From Pezicula radicicola (lineage: Eukaryota; Ascomycota; Leotiomycetes; Helotiales; Dermateaceae): DNA of 64,000 bases. Below the pieces are notes generated by a model, which saw nothing but the letters and a program-made list of their open reading frames with translations, ran no database searches and was not told where the DNA came from. The position numbers and the translations under genes were made by a program. The stretch lies in assembly GCA_003008705.1 (NCBI GenBank), contig PDUO01000004.1, positions 1,426,001-1,490,000 of the forward strand. Direction: 5' to 3'. Positions 58,930 to 64,000 of the stretch are shown here, piece after piece; position 1 is the first letter of the stretch; the number at the start of each line of letters is the position of its first letter.

Positions 58930-60162
58930 AATTTGTATGGCAACTGAATGGCGAAGATAAAAATCCAGGTATCTCCATGTCAAAATTAGACTCTAGTCCC
59001 GAAGTTTCTTAGCCGAGCCTATCTACTACAGAGGTTTATGGAATAAAAATTGCTTGTTTGAATCTCTCCATTGGCTTGAGTAGCTCGAACTAACTATTAA
59101 ATATGACCAAAGTAGGTCCGCCGATTCTATTGGCGACGCGAGATGCCTATAATTATACAAGCCATAAGGCAATATCAAAAAGAACTGCATAGAAAACTAT
59201 CGCCTCAATTTGTGATTGCGTCTTCGTTGTCTGTTTGGGTAGCTTATTGACTTTTAAGAAATTTTCTTAATCAAGTCACTGAGTAACTTACTTGATTTAA
59301 GAAACTCACTGCAAGACTGTTCCTGAAGCAGGGCTGGTAATTGATCTAGTAATGTTGGGCAAAGCTGCGGTCCCACTAGCTAGTATGTTTGATGGACTAA
59401 AATAAGTGACTGCATCCTACAATGCTTGGAGACGTAGGAAAGGAGAGCAAAACGAGCGCAGCAGATCTTTAGGACCGTCCTAATTAAGTTAGATAGGGAG
59501 GGGCGATGGGAGGCTGTAGAAGAGCAAATCCATACTCCTGTTGCAACTTCAACGGTCTAATATTACACCGATATCTCTTTTGTTGGTATATTTGGCCATT
59601 ACATTACAATTGAACCTTTGAAGGAGGAGTACTTTAACTTAAGATAAAACCAAAAGGGCCAAAAAAGGATGTATTAAAACCTACACTGCCACTCTTATGC
59701 TACAGAGTAGCATCCACCTACCTTTTTGTTATATGCGTCTATTAGCTTTACAGTACTAGGAAAGACACATAGAATGACAGTGTCCAATTTTTTTTGAATT
59801 GTAGAATAGGTACTCAAGCATCTAAGTATATTACTGTACCACAAGATACTTCGTGAATGGGGAGATGGGTTTAATTCGGATATGTTTTTGACAACTATCG
59901 TTCAATTACATTATGTATCTATACATGGCTCATTACATCCCAATACTCTTATCCATCCATCGAGCGCCTAGCAGCTTTTGGCATACTGCGTTGCTTCTTT
60001 CCTACCAAAACACAAAAGATATATCGAAGTGGTATCATCGCTGCGCATGAAAATCAAAAAGACATCCACGTAATGCTGCTTCTTGTGCGACAAAGAAAAG
60101 TTGGCGGGTATGTCCTGCTTGTGAAATCTATTATCCAATTGTACATTACCGAGTTCGCCACT
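58930..60162. other. Convergent intergenic region
   Basis: No gene recognised. Near 59274-59310 lie repeat remnants (GAGTAACTTACTTGATTTAA, GAAACTCACTG) followed by a CTGTTCCTG word like the tail of array 1. The stretch 59400-59660 has an irregular composition and could be an old element, not identified. Confidence 0.6.
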
Positions 60163-62823
60163 CTAAAATGCATCCTCAAATGGACAGTCGATACTCTCAT
60201 GCCCGTCTCTCTCGCAAACGCCTGACAAATGTTAGTCAATGCAAGACGTGATATTAGAATCATGGCTTTATCACTTACCACACCACTTCGTTGGATCGAT
60301 AATGCCGCTCTCCTTGCCAGCTACTGGACCTTGCTCCATGGGATTGGGAATTATCTTAACCGGAGGAGGGGAAGGCAATTTTTTATCTTTGATAGGCGAT
60401 AGTGGAGCTGGTTTGTACTCATCGGTGGACGTTTTGGGTGATAATCCCTTGATGACAACATCCTTGCCCGTGCGTTGCTGATTCGCTGAAGTCTTTTCTG
60501 GGTGGTTTCCATTACCATTGGCATTGCCATTACTCCCGAACATGTTTGTGCATGTAAGAATATCATGGCCGGGGCTCTCGCAGATCTCGCAGAAGACAAC
60601 ACTGTCGGTGGCAGAAGAGTATGTATCACTTTCCGGCATGGTCTCCAATGTATTGGCTCGTCTGTGAGTCTCGGGAGATCGTTGCCTTTGCTCCCGCCAG
60701 CTGGCAACCGTGCCTTTGGAGTCTCGAAGAGAAGTATGATCTTTGGTGATCGTGCCAGCGCTGCCTGTAGTAGCCACACTCACACGTTGACTAGGTGGAT
60801 TGGCACTCGATCTACGGAGTCTTTCAACTTCCCGTTCAAGCTCCTCTTCCCGATGTCGCTTAGACTCCATGGCTGACCTCAGTTCGGCAACCTCTTTCTC
60901 AAGCTTGTCCTTGGAGAGATCATGGCTTGGTCGGCGGGTTGGGTTTGCCGAGAAGCTTCCTTGACGCATTGTCGGCGTTTTTTGGGGGTCCGTGGGGCTC
61001 TCGGTATCTGGAACAGCGTCTCGACTGAGAGAATGAATGATGGCTTTTAGGCCTCTGATTTCATCGTCTCTCTGCTCAAGGTCCTTGGATGCTTGTGTAG
61101 CATCCCCATTATTCCCGGCCCCATTGATAGCTGCTGCTGCTTTTTCCCGCTCACGTCGTAATTCTGAACGAGTTCTTTCTACTTCGCCCCGCAGAAATTC
61201 AACCTCTCCGCGGGCTTCGGCCTCACCCCGTCGAGCATCTTCCAATCCTTCCTCTAGCTCCTGAACAAGTTCCTCTAGTTGTTTTAACTGGCGTGCAACG
61301 CTATCAACATCAGAGCCCTGTTCTTGCAATTCTCGAATCTCCTGTAGAAGATCCTCGACACGGCGTTCGTATACACGTTCGGTCTCTGTGCTCGCAAGTT
61401 CTAGAGTATCAATCGTGCTTCTGAAGTCGGCTCGATGGGCATCAAACTCTGCGGTTAACATGGCAATCTTTTCATTCTTCTCCCGCAGTAATGCTCGTAA
61501 CTGCGTTGCATCTTTATCTTCTATGCTGCCCCCTCTATGATGCCTAGCACCAGCACCATCTGGCCCACCCATTAATGCTTGAACCTCATTCAGACTACTC
61601 TCCATTTCTGCCAGACTTGATGCTTGTTCTTTTAACTGCTTATTCTTCTCGTCCAGCTGACCCCGTAGGCGGATCACTTCATCATCGTTGGGTCGTGAAG
61701 TCGCTCGTGATGCAGCTCGTGAATCCGCCCTTGATGCAGGCCGGACCTTCGCATTAAATGAAGATATAGATCCCACACTGTCGTTATTCCCGACACTTCC
61801 ACTCGTTCGAGCTGTCCCAATCGGCGTAGTCTCGTCATCGCTATAATTTATGGGGGCTCCTCCTAGTGCTGAAGCGCTCCGAGGCCCAACACTTGCCTTC
61901 ATCCCATTCTTCGGTGTGAAGGCGACCTTTTTACTCGGATCCCTCGAGTCTTGTGTCCCCCTAACACTCTGCCCGAACTTTGCTGGCCCTGGGCTGCCAT
62001 ATCGCGCTGGTGTCTTAGGAGCGGGGGTGCCAATCTGCGGCTTCCGCAATGGCGATTCTGGACGGGGCAGTGAAGGCCTTGTCATCTTCATCCCTGGACT
62101 TGGGGCTCGGTGTGGGCCCACAGACTGGCTAAATTTGGGAAGTGATGGGGTCGGGGGAGTATTATAGGCACTTGAACCGCCGACCTTGAAGTTGCCAGCC
62201 GATGGTGTCGTCGGGGTGAGTGTGAAGGAACCTTCATGCGATGAGGGAGATCCGCGTCGTACGGCTCTATTGATGGGAAGAAATATGCCCGCTCCTCTGA
62301 TTGAAGTTGCAAAGTAAGATATTCTGTGCAGGCTGTCAGTAAATAAACTGCGTATAGTGTTTCGTTTGCTCTACCCATCAACATCGCCATTGTTTTTCCC
62401 CTTAGCAGCAAACTCTTCACTCAATTCGACGCCGGCGAAAATGCCCTTCTTTCCTGGAATTTCTCCCACAAACTTGACCGTGCCATGCATGCTGCCGGGC
62501 ACATCGACGGCATCTCCAACGTCGAGATCGTCCGCGCGGTTGGGCGTGTAGGAGGCCATCCTTACAACAATAGGCGAATCCTCGTCCAAGACTGACCTCA
62601 GTCCGTAACCTGCACTGGCATCTGGAATGGTGGCCAGACTGCTAGAGGTTAGTGTAGTTAAAGATTGTTTTCGATGAAGCGCGTTTGCTCTGTAGCTGTT
62701 GGCGGCGCCGTTGGCGGTCGGGTGCAAACTGCTCCCGTTGTATGAGGCAGAAAGGTTGGGGTTGCTCAGCGATGCGCGTGGACGTGCTAACGTTCGCTGT
62801 CTCTTTGGCGTGAGTTGTGCCAT
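60163..62823 (-). CDS. CLIP-170-like microtubule plus-end tracking protein
   Basis: Exons 62823-62375, 62323-60279 and 60221-60163 give 850 residues. One CAP-Gly domain (about 98-172) reads GDAVDVPGSMHGTVKFVGEI, GVELSEEF, GKNNGDVDG and GAGIFLPIN; it binds tubulin and EB1 tails. A Ser/Pro-rich basic linker follows. Next is a long coiled coil (about 310-620; TQLRALLREKNEKIAMLTAE, QLKQLEELVQELEEGLEDAR). Two zinc knuckles end the protein: FCEICESPGHDILTC and WCGVCERDGHESIDC, the second split by the last intron. This order matches CLIP-170, fission yeast Tip1 and budding yeast Bik1, not dynactin p150. Introns are 51 and 57 nt. Confidence 0.94.
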
Positions 62824-64000
62824 GGTCGCGATTCCGTTAATAATACTTGCAATGTTTATCCAAGCCTAACCTAAAGGGGCCATGGGGTCGATGGGCAAGG
62901 CAGATAACCACGTGGGAAATAATTAACAAGAGGAATTATAATAATAATAATAATAAACCCAACAAAGAAGTACGCCGCATCATTAAGAAGAAGCTCTCGC
63001 TGGATTGACCCTGAGAGATACAAGTCCTGTCGAGGAGGTGAGTAGTAGGTAAGCAAACAGGAGCACAAGCAGGACAGGAGGGGGCTGCAGGGAGTGAGGG
63101 TTCCATTGCTATTTGAATAAATAAGGATTACGGATTTAGTAAAGTGCTAATTCTCACCGTCACGGCGTTCCACCCCTTGTCAGTGGGGTCCTGATACGTG
63201 TACAATGCCAAAGTTTATAATCGAACAACGCCACGTGAGTTCTGCCAGTATTTTTTTTATAAATTTGAGTCACTCACTTGATTTAGGTAACTGACTTGTT
63301 GTGGACTTGAGTAACTTACTTGATTTAGATAACTGATTTGCTTTAAGTGACTTGCTTAATTCAAAGGCGTAAGTAACTAACTCACTTGATTTAGATGGCT
63401 AATAGGGCGGTGAGCCTAAATCGCTATAACGTGTGTCGACTATCAATTGTAGCCCTGTACACGTATCGGGATCCTGTCCATGAGAGAAGAGAAGAGGGGC
63501 ACGCAGCACTGATCACACCGCTTTTGGCTGGGTTTAGAGAGAAGAAGGCCTGAAATAGAGTAGACTCCGCGTTTAGTATTTTATTATTCAGAGACCACCA
63601 TCCTCTTACCAGAAACGAAGGATGAAGCATACGAAGCATCTTTTAAAGGCGAGTCTGGTACCTATTCGCTGTGCGTTGTGTTGCTTCTGCGGCATCTGCT
63701 CTTTTGCTGTAGCTCCTATTATTTACAGAATGCTCGTTGGCTATCTGCAGGACTTTTTCGTACTTCCGTACAGTACATTTCCACCACGCCTGTGTTATTC
63801 CCTGCATCGCCTGCCTCTCCTGCATCTCAATCATGTCAATGGACGACCACCTCCGCTCCAATCTCCTAGTGATCCATGCCACAACACTGCACTCGAGATA
63901 TGGTTGGCCTGTGTCCTTTAAATGACGACGAATATAGTAGTTTGGAGGCGCTACTACAGTACCATCTGAAGTCTCCGATATCCGACTAGGCTTGGAATTC
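62824..64000. other. Intergenic region to the window end
   Basis: Upstream of the CLIP-170-like gene. It contains an ATA/AAT trinucleotide run (62938-62955) and a cluster of degenerate 18-bp units at about 63262-63400 (CACTTGATTTAGGTAACTGA, GTAACTTACTTGATTTAGAT). No gene recognised before 64000. Confidence 0.6.

Noticed and set aside
62371..62823. Reading the CAP-Gly gene as dynactin p150Glued
   Set aside because: The two C-terminal CxxCxxxGHxxxxC zinc knuckles are a CLIP-170 feature; p150 lacks them and is much longer.

Overview
The window is nuclear DNA of a filamentous ascomycete (Pezizomycotina). Genes are interrupted by short GT-AG introns with CTAAC- or CTGAC-type branch points, mostly 47-82 nt. 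The products are typically fungal: class III chitin synthase, sedolisin protease, DPP5, GH47 mannosidase, kynurenine-pathway BNA1 and a Ctr copper transporter. The protein repertoire would fit Leotiomycetes, but the sequence alone does not prove that. I rebuilt 24 genes from exons that splice in frame. One of them, a gamma-glutamyltransferase, runs off the left edge.

Layout. 1-8.5 kb: GGT (-), mitochondrial RF1 (+), sedolisin (-), low-molecular-weight phosphatase (-). 8.6-10.9 kb: gene-free, with a MITE-like element. 10.9-21.9 kb: chitin synthase (+), SLY1 (-), PNUTS/Ppn1-like protein (+). 22-25.9 kb: AT-rich and gene-poor, with two 18-bp minisatellites and diverged duplications. 25.9-36 kb: beta-carbonic anhydrase (-), GH47 (-), an unresolved gene (-), a Nudix CoA pyrophosphatase (+), a coiled-coil orphan (-), eIF4A (-). 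36.7-49.4 kb is dense: F-box/JmjC (+), EAF6 (-), PWI/SRRM1 (-), two orphans, FAHD1 (+), BNA1 (-), Ctr (+). 49.4-51.3 kb: gene-poor. 51.3-62.8 kb: secreted beta-lactamase-like hydrolase (-), STK16/Env7 kinase (-), DPP5 (+), CLIP-170-like +TIP (-). The rest is intergenic.

Main discovery. At least eight introns in five unrelated genes are copies of one sequence family. The hosts are the sedolisin (three copies), GH47, F-box/JmjC, the beta-lactamase-like gene (two copies) and DPP5. Every copy lies in the sense direction of its host. Each carries a conserved 3' core that includes the branch point, and the clearest copy has terminal inverted repeats just inside its splice sites. This is what introner-like elements look like. 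Parts of these introns also match an 18-bp repeat (TTACTTGATTTGAGTAAC and variants) that forms intergenic tandem arrays and scattered single units. One repeat family therefore seems to have both intergenic and intronic forms.

The genes do not form a biosynthetic cluster. Most are housekeeping functions (translation, RNA processing, vesicle fusion, cell wall, cytoskeleton, tryptophan catabolism) arranged in divergent and convergent pairs. The clear introner hosts are three secretory-pathway hydrolases plus DPP5 and the F-box/JmjC gene; the core housekeeping genes have only ordinary introns.
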